Below the pieces are notes generated by a model that had not been told where the DNA came from, did no database searches, and saw only the letters and a list, made by a program, of their open reading frames with translations. Position numbers and translations under genes: made by a program. From an uncultured Peptoniphilus sp. (GTDB lineage: Bacteria; Bacillota; Clostridia; Tissierellales; Peptoniphilaceae), in NCBI RefSeq assembly GCF_943913915.1, contig NZ_CALUAA010000002.1, positions 105,510 through 169,509 of the forward strand: 64,000 bases of DNA, in the 5' to 3' direction. Positions 51,487-58,907 of this stretch are shown piece by piece (position 1 is the first letter of the stretch; each line of letters starts with the position of its first letter).

Positions 51487-51700
51487 AAATCCTCCTTTTC
51501 ATTAGCCGTATACTTAGTGATCGATTGAACTATTTTATTATACGACAGAGTATAAAGTATTCTCCAAATAGGGCATTAAGATAGAAAAAAAGTAATAAAA
51601 AAGAATCAGATTGAAAAAATCAATAATCATTGCGTGAAAGCACTTGAGCGTAAACTTTAAAGTTAAACATAGCGATTTGATTTTACCGTTCCATCAAAAA
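51487..51700. other. Promoter region of the SLH protein gene
   Basis: About 210 AT-rich bases with no gene, upstream of the AGGAGG site of the SLH gene on the minus strand. No strong consensus promoter was identified. Confidence 0.35.
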
Positions 51701-51722
51701 AAGCGATGCTTGAGCATCGCTT
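51701..51722 (-). terminator. Terminator of the acyltransferase gene
   Basis: AAGCGATGC/GCATCGCTT with a 4-nt loop; on the minus strand followed by T7. Located 10 bp after the stop codon. Confidence 0.9.
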
Positions 51723-51731
51723 TTCCATTTC

Positions 51732-52763
51732 CTAAATAAGCCACTTCCGCACGAAGGGAATGTAGGAAAGTATTTTGTAAAGAATATAAGAGATCACAAA
51801 GACCGCCGCCGTAATGGCGGGGATTCCGATCAGGGGATTCAGCGTTGAAAGTGCGGGAAATGCGCATTTCAAAGAATCAAGGACGAGGATGTGGACGAGG
51901 TATACGGCGAAGGAACTTTTTGAAACAGCGAGAACAAAGTTTTTCGCTTTTTCTGATAGCCGAATGTGTTGCATAAGGACGAAGAGCCCGGTAGACCAAA
52001 GGAAGACCCCTACGGACATGCCTTCAAAAAAGCGTTCTTCCAATTGCCCGAGCGTCCTTGAAAAATAAAAAGTACCGCCGAAGACGATGGCAAGGCCCAA
52101 AGCCGCCCCTAGAGCGTAGAGGTTTTTAGACGGTTTTTGCTCCAAAAGATAAAAACCCATAAAAGTGTAGCCGATGGCGCTGTAAGAAAGCACCATAATC
52201 CACTGGAGGGGTATATCACCGAATTCCTCTAAATTATAAAATGACCTGATATTGGGAAGGAAAATTCCGAGAATAAACCACAGGACGAGGAGATAACGCA
52301 TCTCGTTTTTTGTGGAGTGGCACGCAATAATACGACTCAAGGGTAAAAAAGCGTAGACGAGGATCGTCATGTGGAGATAATAGAGATGGTCCTTGTGGCG
52401 AAAGAGGGCTAAATCGCCGAGGGCGGCCTTGAATTCTCCGAGTGAATGGATGGTGCCGTATAGAGGCGCGACGCGGTAAAGAAAGGCCCAGAAAAAAAGC
52501 GCTAAGATAATGCGCACCATATTTTTACCGTAGAGTTTTTCAAGCGGCATGTATTTTTCCGGGCGCAACAAGAGCGCGCCGCTCGCCATTAAAAAGAGGG
52601 GAACGCCGCCGGAGGCCAGACTCCTGAAAAAACAGGCAAGGGGCCAAAAGCTATTTGTTACATCTCCCGTCAAAAAGGGTGCGGAAGCGTGAATCATTAC
52701 AACAGACAAAATAGCCACGGTTTTGATCAGATCGATCGTATAATCTCGTTTGGAAGGATACAT
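51732..52763 (-). CDS. Membrane acyltransferase (acyltransferase-3/OafA-like)
   Basis: 343 residues with about ten hydrophobic segments. The N-terminus YTIDLIKTVAILSVVMIHASAPF contains the conserved RxxD-like start and the His of the acyltransferase-3 family. FFRSLASGGVPLFLMASGALLL and FAVYLVHILVLD follow, also typical. Such enzymes O-acetylate cell-wall polymers or surface sugars. It is transcribed alone, next to the SLH gene, so modification of surface polymers is plausible but unproven. Confidence 0.85.
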   Translation of the reverse strand: MYPSKRDYTIDLIKTVAILSVVMIHASAPFLTGDVTNSFWPLACFFRSLASGGVPLFLMASGALLLRPEKYMPLEKLYGKNMVRIILALFFWAFLYRVAPLYGTIHSLGEFKAALGDLALFRHKDHLYYLHMTILVYAFLPLSRIIACHSTKNEMRYLLVLWFILGIFLPNIRSFYNLEEFGDIPLQWIMVLSYSAIGYTFMGFYLLEQKPSKNLYALGAALGLAIVFGGTFYFSRTLGQLEERFFEGMSVGVFLWSTGLFVLMQHIRLSEKAKNFVLAVSKSSFAVYLVHILVLDSLKCAFPALSTLNPLIGIPAITAAVFVISYILYKILSYIPFVRKWLI

Positions 52764-53144
52764 AATTCACCTTTTAAAGTAATTTAATAATCTAATTATA
52801 GCGAAAGTCCTTAGAAAGTGCTATGTAAGCAAAGGTAAAAAATACCGATGAATGAGAGACAGATGTGGATCGATTGAAAGTATTGAGGATACTTTAGCGG
52901 AAATTTACTTCGTAGCTTATTCTTTTAGGATGATTTATTGCTAAAAAAAAAAGCTGATTTTCTATCGTGTCCTTTTTAGCAAAAACATAAATACAGCACT
53001 GAAGAGGTATATTAATATGCATAAAACGCTGTAGAAAAAATATTTTCAAAAATAATTTCGAAGCCAAATTCAGTATTTGCAAGGGTGAGACTATATTTTA
53101 CGATTACTTTAGCAACTAAAAGTGAAATAAATCACGAAAACCCC
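52764..53144. other. Non-coding region between the acyltransferase and bcd genes
   Basis: About 380 bp of AT-rich sequence holding the divergent upstream regions of both genes. No open frame with a ribosome site and no convincing structured RNA was found. Confidence 0.4.
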
Positions 53145-53172
53145 TTAACATTTGGGGAAATAGGTATATAAT
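53145..53172 (+). promoter_or_regulatory. Promoter of bcd-etfBA
   Basis: TTAACA at 53145-53150 and TATAAT at 53167-53172, 16-bp spacer, with about 95 bp of leader to the bcd start. Confidence 0.65.
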
Positions 53173-53271
53173 AGACAACAAGAAGTGAATGAGATTTAAC
53201 AATCAATCAGATGATCCCATCCACTCATACGCTCATCACTTATATAAACTTGTCGAACAAGGGGGATTTCT

Positions 53272-54417
53272 ATGGATTTTATTATGGATAAACGACACCT
53301 GCTTCTCCGCAAGCTCTATCGCGAGTTTGCAGAAAATGAAGTGGAACCTGTTGCCGCCGAAATCGATGAAACCGGCGAGCCGCCGATGGAGAACATAAAG
53401 AAAATGGCAAAGGCCGGCTTTTTCGGCGTACCGTTTCCGAAGGAGTATGGTGGCCAAGGGGGAGATTACTTAGCCTACGCCATGCTCGTGGAAGAGCTTT
53501 CCAAAAAGTGTGCCACTACAGGGGTTATCGTCTCGGCACATACCTCCCTTTGCTGCGCTCCCATTTATGAAAACGGAACGGAAGAGCAAAAGAAAAAGTA
53601 CTTACCGGATCTTTTAAGCGGTCGTAAAATCGGCGCCTTCGGTTTGACGGAACCTAATGCCGGCACCGACGCGTCGGGCCAACAAACCGTTGCCGTTTTA
53701 GACGGCGATGAATATGTATTAAACGGCACAAAGATTTTCATCACCAACTCCGGTTTTGCCGATGTATTTATTATCATCGCCATTACCGACAGAGAAGCCA
53801 AAGGTAACCACGGCATTTCCGCCTTTATCGTCGATCGAGATGCTCCGGGATTCCGCGTCGGCGAACCTGAAAATAAAATGGGGATTCGCGCATCATCTAC
53901 CTGCGAACTGATCATGGAAGATTGCCGCATTCCTAAGGAAAACCTCTTAGGCAGAGAAGGTAAAGGCTTTGCCCTCGCCATGAAGACCTTAGATGGCGGT
54001 CGTGTCGGCATCGCCGCACAAGCTGCAGGCATTGCGCAAGGTGCCATTGATGAAGCCGTTCAATACACCAAAGAGAGAAAACAGTTCGGCAGAAGAATTT
54101 CTCAATTCCAAAACACCCAATTCCAACTTGCAAACATGCAAACCAAAGCCGATGCGGCGAGACTTCTTGTCTACAGAGCCGCAGATACCAAGGGCCATGG
54201 CCTTCCCTACGGCCACTACGCCGCCATGGCGAAATTATTTGCAGCGGAAACCGCATCGGAAGTTACGAATAAAGCCGTACAACTTCTGGGTGGCTACGGC
54301 TTCATCAAAGACTACCCCGTGGAACGTATGATGCGCGATGCGAAGATCACCGAAATTTACGAAGGCACATCCGAAGTTATGCGCATGGTCATTTCCGGCT
54401 GGATGGGCGTTAAATAA
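53272..54417 (+). CDS. bcd: Acyl-CoA dehydrogenase (butyryl-CoA dehydrogenase type)
   Basis: 381 residues of short-chain acyl-CoA dehydrogenase type. Family blocks are FGLTEPNAGTDASGQQT, TNSGFADVF, LDGGRVGIAAQAAGIAQGA and the catalytic-base segment EIYEGTSEVMRM. Followed directly by etfB and etfA, it matches clostridial Bcd-EtfAB complexes, which couple crotonyl-CoA reduction to ferredoxin reduction by electron bifurcation. Bifurcation itself is inferred from genomic form. crt and thl are not adjacent; a hydroxyacyl-CoA dehydrogenase gene lies 3 kb away. Confidence 0.92.
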   Translation: MDFIMDKRHLLLRKLYREFAENEVEPVAAEIDETGEPPMENIKKMAKAGFFGVPFPKEYGGQGGDYLAYAMLVEELSKKCATTGVIVSAHTSLCCAPIYENGTEEQKKKYLPDLLSGRKIGAFGLTEPNAGTDASGQQTVAVLDGDEYVLNGTKIFITNSGFADVFIIIAITDREAKGNHGISAFIVDRDAPGFRVGEPENKMGIRASSTCELIMEDCRIPKENLLGREGKGFALAMKTLDGGRVGIAAQAAGIAQGAIDEAVQYTKERKQFGRRISQFQNTQFQLANMQTKADAARLLVYRAADTKGHGLPYGHYAAMAKLFAAETASEVTNKAVQLLGGYGFIKDYPVERMMRDAKITEIYEGTSEVMRMVISGWMGVK

Positions 54418-54430
54418 GAGGAGGGGTAAA

Positions 54431-55228
54431 ATGAAAATTATAGTTTGTGCAAAACAGGTACCGGACACCACAGAAGTTCGTCTGGATCCGAAAACCAATA
54501 CATTAATTCGCGAAGGCGTACCGAGCATTATTAATCCCGACGACAAAGCCGCCATTGAAATGGCCCTTCGTATAAAAGATGAACACCCGGATACAAAAGT
54601 AACCGTCCTTTCCATGGGGCCGCCCCAAGCAGAAGACGCTTTGCGTGAAGCCCTGGCCATGGGCGCCGACGAAGCCATCCTCTTAACCGACAGAGCCTTC
54701 GGCGGAGCGGACACCTGGGCTACGAGCCAAACCATTGCCGCCGGCCTTAAAACAGTAGGAGATTACGATCTTATTCTCGCAGGTCGCCAAGCCATCGACG
54801 GCGATACGGCTCAAGTCGGCCCGCAAATTGCAGAACACCTGGGGCTTCCCCAAGTATCCTATGCGGAAGATTTAAAAGTAATCGACGATAACACACTCCA
54901 TGTAAAACGCCAATTTGAAGATCGCTACCACTTAATCGAGGTGAAGACACCTTGTGTTATTACGGCACTCGCAGAGCTTGCTGATGCCCGCTACATGACC
55001 GTCGGCGGCGTGTACGATGCATACGATCAAGACGTCACCGTTTGGCATTTAGACGATGTAAAAGACAATGTGGACTTAGCCAACTTAGGTCTAAAAGGAT
55101 CGCCGACGAAAGTCAAAAAATCCGAAGCGAAACAAGGCAAAGGCGCCGGCATCGTGCTTAAAGATCTTTCAGCAGATGAAGCGGCCAAGGCCATCGTCTC
55201 CAAGTTGGAAGAAAAATATTTGATCTGA
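54431..55228 (+). CDS. etfB: Electron transfer flavoprotein beta subunit
   Basis: 265 residues, starting MKIIVCAKQVPDTTEVRLDP, with DLILAGRQAIDGDTAQVGPQ, the ETF beta signature. It binds a flavin/AMP and forms the ETF heterodimer with EtfA. The ATG at 54431 follows GAGGAGGGGT; an open frame further upstream lies within bcd and is not used. Third residues of codons are biased as in prdA, pointing to high expression. Confidence 0.94.
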   Translation: MKIIVCAKQVPDTTEVRLDPKTNTLIREGVPSIINPDDKAAIEMALRIKDEHPDTKVTVLSMGPPQAEDALREALAMGADEAILLTDRAFGGADTWATSQTIAAGLKTVGDYDLILAGRQAIDGDTAQVGPQIAEHLGLPQVSYAEDLKVIDDNTLHVKRQFEDRYHLIEVKTPCVITALAELADARYMTVGGVYDAYDQDVTVWHLDDVKDNVDLANLGLKGSPTKVKKSEAKQGKGAGIVLKDLSADEAAKAIVSKLEEKYLI

Positions 55229-55255
55229 TCGAGCCGAACAAGGAGCGTGAAATAA

Positions 55256-56266
55256 ATGAGTAAAAATGTATTTGTTATCGCCGAACAGCGTGACGGGGAA
55301 CTTCAAAAAGTTTCCACAGAACTTTTAGGAAAAGCAAGAGAACTTGCCGACGACCTCGGCCAAGAAGTTTACGGTGTCTTATTAGGCGATGGAATCAAGG
55401 GAAAAGCGGACATTTTAATTCACCACGGCGCCGACAAAGTCATCGTCGTGGATCACCCCTTATTAAAAGAATACGTCACCGAACCCTATGCCAAGGCGAT
55501 CTATGAAATTGTAAAAAAATACGATCCCGAAATCGTGCTCTACGGCGCAAGTTCTATTGGTAGAGATTTGGCGCCCCGCCTCGCCGCAAGGATCCACACC
55601 GGCCTTACCGCCGACTGTACCGGCCTTGAAATCGACGAAGAATCCAAACTTCTCCGCATGACCCGCCCGGCTTTCGGGGGTAACTTAATGGCCACCATTA
55701 TTTGCGAAGACTTTCGTCCGCAAATGGCCACCGTTCGCCCCGGCGTTATGACCCCTCTCGCCAACGATGAAAATAGAAAAGGCGAGGTCATCTTAGAAGA
55801 TGTGGGCCTTACGGAAAACGACATGAACGTCAAAATTCTTGAAGTTTCAAAAGACGACAAGAAAAAACTGGACATTACAGAAGCCAACGTCCTCGTATCC
55901 GGCGGCCGCGGCATCGGCGGTCCGGAAGGATTCGATCGCTTGCAAGAGCTCGCCGATTTAATGGACGGAGAAGTGTCCACTTCTCGGGCAACGGTAGACG
56001 CCGGCTGGATCGAAAAAGATCGCCAAGTCGGCCAAACAGGTAAAACCGTGCGCCCCGATATCTACTTCGCCTTCGGTATTTCCGGCGCCATCCAACACTT
56101 GGCAGGTATGGAAGAATCGGGCCTTATTATCGCCGTCAACAAAAACGACGGCGCCCCCATTTTCGATGTGGCCGATCTCGGGATCGTTGGTGACTTGAAC
56201 AAAGTATTGCCGAAACTCATCGAAGAATATAAACGGGCAAAAGATACTAAAGCGGAAATTAACTAG
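55256..56266 (+). CDS. etfA: Electron transfer flavoprotein alpha subunit
   Basis: 336 residues. The N-terminal domain carries LYGASSIGRDLAPRLAARI, and the C-terminal FAD-binding domain carries VSGGRGIGGPEGF, GQTGKTVRPDIYFAFGISGAIQH and ADLGIVGDL. It completes the Bcd-EtfAB module and ends at a terminator. Confidence 0.95.
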   Translation: MSKNVFVIAEQRDGELQKVSTELLGKARELADDLGQEVYGVLLGDGIKGKADILIHHGADKVIVVDHPLLKEYVTEPYAKAIYEIVKKYDPEIVLYGASSIGRDLAPRLAARIHTGLTADCTGLEIDEESKLLRMTRPAFGGNLMATIICEDFRPQMATVRPGVMTPLANDENRKGEVILEDVGLTENDMNVKILEVSKDDKKKLDITEANVLVSGGRGIGGPEGFDRLQELADLMDGEVSTSRATVDAGWIEKDRQVGQTGKTVRPDIYFAFGISGAIQHLAGMEESGLIIAVNKNDGAPIFDVADLGIVGDLNKVLPKLIEEYKRAKDTKAEIN

Positions 56267-56277
56267 ACAGCTCAAAA

Positions 56278-56306
56278 AATCGGCGTCATCGTGCGCCGAT
56301 TTTTTA
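56278..56306 (+). terminator. Terminator of bcd-etfBA
   Basis: AATCGGCG/CGCCGATT stem, 8-nt loop, T-run. Confidence 0.92.
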
Positions 56307-56399
56307 TTGAAAAAAGCGGCTTGTAAAATAGCCGGCTCTGTAACAAATGACATGTACTTTATAGAGACATATTGAATATAATGGTGACAGGTGATAGAC

Positions 56400-56759
56400 A
56401 TGTATTCCGTCAAAATTAAAAGAGCGTACGCAGAATCAACTCCCGAAGACGGCAAGCGAATCCTCGTTGATCGCTACTGGCCGAGAGGCGTCAAAAAAGA
56501 AGAGGCAAAACTGGATAGTTGGGCGAAAGAAGTGTGTCCGTCTACGGGACTCAGAAAATGGTTTGATCATAGAGAAGATCATTTCCCGGAATTTGCCAAA
56601 AAATACAGAGAAGAGCTGAACGCATCGGATAAGGCGAAAGCATGGCGGAAGGAGACGATCGAAAGTCTGAACGATACGCCGGTGACGCTGATATATGCGG
56701 CAAAGAGCGAGACGATCAACCACGCTCGTGTACTGAAAGATTGGATAGAAAATGATTAA
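56400..56759 (+). CDS. DUF488 family protein (YeaO-like)
   Basis: 119 residues. VDRYWPRGVKKEEAKLDSWAKEV followed by LRKWFDH and TLIYAAKSETINHA are the DUF488 core; the family has no settled function. ATG at 56400 with GGTGA-type site upstream; an in-frame GTG at 56391 is the alternative. It ends 9 bp before the cupin gene and is probably co-transcribed with it. Confidence 0.85.
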   Translation: MYSVKIKRAYAESTPEDGKRILVDRYWPRGVKKEEAKLDSWAKEVCPSTGLRKWFDHREDHFPEFAKKYREELNASDKAKAWRKETIESLNDTPVTLIYAAKSETINHARVLKDWIEND

Positions 56760-56768
56760 AGAAGAACT

Positions 56769-57092
56769 ATGAAACCTTTATTCCAAGGAGGCGACGTCGC
56801 CACGCTGAAAGAACTTATCGACTGAGAAGATGCCATCGTGGCTAACAGAAAAATCCTTTCAAACGACGACATGAAGCTCATCCTCATGGCTTTCGATGGC
56901 GGTGAAAAGCTCAGCCCACATCGGTTACCTGCGAGTGCTGTTCTCGTCGTCTTAGAGGGCAAAGCGAAGGTAGATCATGAAGGAGAGGAACAAGCGTTGA
57001 AAGTCGGCGATATGATCTACTTTGAAGAGGGTGGATGCCACTCCGCAGAAACAGCCGGCAGAATGAAAAGGGTCCTTATGTTCGTGGCGTAA
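56769..57092 (+). CDS. Cupin-domain protein with an in-frame UGA
   Basis: From the ATG at 56769 (AAAGAAG upstream) the frame reads 18 codons (VATLKELID), hits TGA at 56823-56825, then continues EDAIVANRKIL into a full small cupin. Its HRLPASAVLVVLEGKAKV and GDMIYFEEGGCHSAE are recognisable cupin strands. Homologous cupins start with a similar LVDYQEG.. segment, so the UGA sits within the conserved N-terminus. Options are a nonsense mutation, a restart at GTG 56838 (weak ribosome site), or UGA decoding as Sec. A small GCCA/TGGC hairpin lies 7 nt after the UGA, but no redox motif supports Sec. Metal-binding His residues are partly conserved. Confidence 0.55.
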
Positions 57093-57110
57093 AGATCGGG
57101 TAAAATCTTC

Positions 57111-57139
57111 TTGCCAAAAAAGAAAAAACTTGGTATACT
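57111..57139 (+). promoter_or_regulatory. Promoter of tRNA-Val
   Basis: TTGCCA at 57111-57116 and TATACT at 57134-57139 with a 17-bp spacer and an extended -10 TGG. Confidence 0.85.
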
Positions 57140-57160
57140 GTTTATTGTTACAAATGGTGA

Positions 57161-57236
57161 GGAGAGTTAGCTCAGTTGGTAGAGCACTACGTTGACATCG
57201 TAGGGGTCGCTGGTTCAAGTCCAGTACTGTCCACCA
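57161..57236 (+). tRNA. tRNA-Val (GAC)
   Basis: 76 nt with encoded CCA. Anticodon stem CTACG/CGTAG encloses TTGACAT (anticodon GAC). T-arm CTGGTTCAAGTCCAG is intact. Acceptor strands GGAGAGT/ACTGTCC pair except for a G-G opposition at the fourth position. Promoter and terminator flank it. Confidence 0.92.
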
Positions 57237-57245
57237 AGTATGATA

Positions 57246-57290
57246 ACGGCTGATTGCGTTTAACTTTGCAATTCAGCCGTTTTTCTTTTT
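57246..57290 (+). terminator. Terminator of tRNA-Val
   Basis: CGGCTGATTGC/GCAATTCAGCCG stem with a loop of about ten nt, followed by TTTTTCTTTTT. A near relative of this hairpin occurs in the ssrA island at 45525-45552. Confidence 0.85.
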
Positions 57291-57379
57291 CTATTATCAT
57301 TTAGTTACGTCTGATTACTGCTGATTACTCCCCACTTCCCCACTTTTTTCCCCGCTCGATATATAAATGTTTTTATTTT

Positions 57380-57515
57380 ACTATGCGCATTTTGGGGCGT
57401 ACGGTATCGGCTAAAACATTTTCGGCCTCTTTGTCCACGCTCTTTGTGGCGTGGATGTATTTTGATGTGGTTTGCGTCGAGGTGCACCTGAGAGGGTGCG
57501 TTTTTTATGCAGAAT
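57380..57515 (+). other. Structured intergenic segment, possible small RNA or terminators
   Basis: Two GC-rich hairpins occur in otherwise AT-rich sequence: CCACGC/GCGTGG (57435-57454) and GCACC/GGTGC (57483-57499), the latter followed by GTTTTTT. No open frame with a ribosome site runs through them. The 5' boundary and any promoter are unclear. The remaining 230 bp to the next gene are AT-rich, with a GAACAA/TTGTTC hairpin near 57667-57684 in what would be the hydroxyacyl-CoA dehydrogenase leader. Confidence 0.4.
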
Positions 57516-57744
57516 TTTTTGTAGAATAAAAGAAACAAGAGTTAAAAATTAAAATATTATCTACAAAAGCAATCGTATGAAAAAATAATACAAAAAATCG
57601 AGAAAAACTATTAAATATTGTTTTAACAAAAGCTTATAGGGTACATAAGAAATACCCACCATACAGAACAACTTCGATTGTTCGGTAGGTAAAATTTTGA
57701 AGAAGTAAATGCAGGGAAAAAGCATTATTATAAAGGAGGCAATC

Positions 57745-58710
57745 ATGGAATTCAAAAAAGTTGTACTATTAGGCGGAGGCGTCCTCGGCACACAAATCGC
57801 TCTTATGTCCGCTTACACCGGCCACGACACCACCATCTGGCTTAGAAGCGAGGGCTCCATCGGCCGTACGGAACCGAAAATTGAATATTACACAAAGGCC
57901 ATTTTAGACGCACTGGAAGATGCGAAGAAATTCGTCGGCAATCCCCTGGGCGCTTTCGTTTATCCGAAAGCCCTTATTCGTGATTGGGAGAATATGACCG
58001 TTGAAGGCATTGACGAACTTATCGCCCAAGGCGAAAAAGACATGAAGGAAAAACTTCATCTTGAGTTGGATAAAGAAAAAGCGCTGAAAGATGCAGATAT
58101 CGCTATTGAGGCCATGGCGGAAAATACCGAGGAAAAAATCGAATTCTACAAGAGCATTCGTGACATCCTCGATGAAAAAACCATTCTCTGCACCAACTCC
58201 TCCACCCTCCTGCCCTCCACCTTCGCCGAATACACCGGCCGCCCGGAAAAATACATGGCCCTTCACTTTGCAAACTCTATCTGGGCGCATAACACGGCAG
58301 AATGTATGGGACATGAAGGAACCGATCCCAAGGTTTACGAACAAGTAGTGGGATTTGCAAAAGACATGAACATGGTGCCCATTCAGCTTCATAAAGAACA
58401 ACCGGGCTACGTGTTGAACTCGCTCCTCGTGCCCTTACTCGATGCGGCTCAAGATCTATGGGCAAGAGGCATCGCCGATCCCGAAACTGTAGACGCATCC
58501 TGGCGTATTGGTACAGGCGCGCCGGTAGGCCCCTTCCAAATTATGGACGTAGTAGGTCTTAAAACCGTAAACAATATCCTACAAATGAAACCCGATGCGA
58601 AAGATCCTGAATCCGTAACCCATCGACTCATCGAAATGATTGGCGAAAAGATCGACAAAGGAGAGCTTGGCGTTACAAGTGGAAAGGGATTCTATGATTA
58701 CAACAAATAA
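57745..58710 (+). CDS. 3-hydroxyacyl-CoA dehydrogenase
   Basis: 321 residues. An N-terminal Rossmann domain with VVLLGGGVLGTQIALMSAYTG and IEAMAENTEEKIEFYKSI is followed by the helical C-terminal domain with PGYVLNSLLVPLL and GPFQIMDVVGL. The family oxidises or reduces 3-hydroxyacyl-CoA; here, with bcd-etfBA nearby, reduction of acetoacetyl-CoA in butyrate formation is likely. It has an unusual insertion after the NAD motif (about 38-95). The ATG at 57745 follows AAAGGAGG. The substrate chain length is not readable. Confidence 0.87.
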   Translation: MEFKKVVLLGGGVLGTQIALMSAYTGHDTTIWLRSEGSIGRTEPKIEYYTKAILDALEDAKKFVGNPLGAFVYPKALIRDWENMTVEGIDELIAQGEKDMKEKLHLELDKEKALKDADIAIEAMAENTEEKIEFYKSIRDILDEKTILCTNSSTLLPSTFAEYTGRPEKYMALHFANSIWAHNTAECMGHEGTDPKVYEQVVGFAKDMNMVPIQLHKEQPGYVLNSLLVPLLDAAQDLWARGIADPETVDASWRIGTGAPVGPFQIMDVVGLKTVNNILQMKPDAKDPESVTHRLIEMIGEKIDKGELGVTSGKGFYDYNK

Positions 58711-58730
58711 ATAAGATGGAAATCCACGAG

Positions 58731-58755
58731 GGGAAACCTTCGTGGATTTTTTTGT
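58731..58755 (+). terminator. Terminator of the hydroxyacyl-CoA dehydrogenase gene
   Basis: AATCCACGA/TCGTGGATT stem with a 9- to 10-nt loop and T7. Confidence 0.92.
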
Positions 58756-58907
58756 GGGGATTTTAAATTAAATAAATTAAATAGATATAAACACTATTAA
58801 AAACTATTGAGTAGAGGTATAATACAGTTGTAAGTTTACTTTAGTGCGCTGAATTGAAAATCAGTGACCTAAGTTGTAACTTTCAATTTTTTAGAAAGGG
58901 GTCGATA

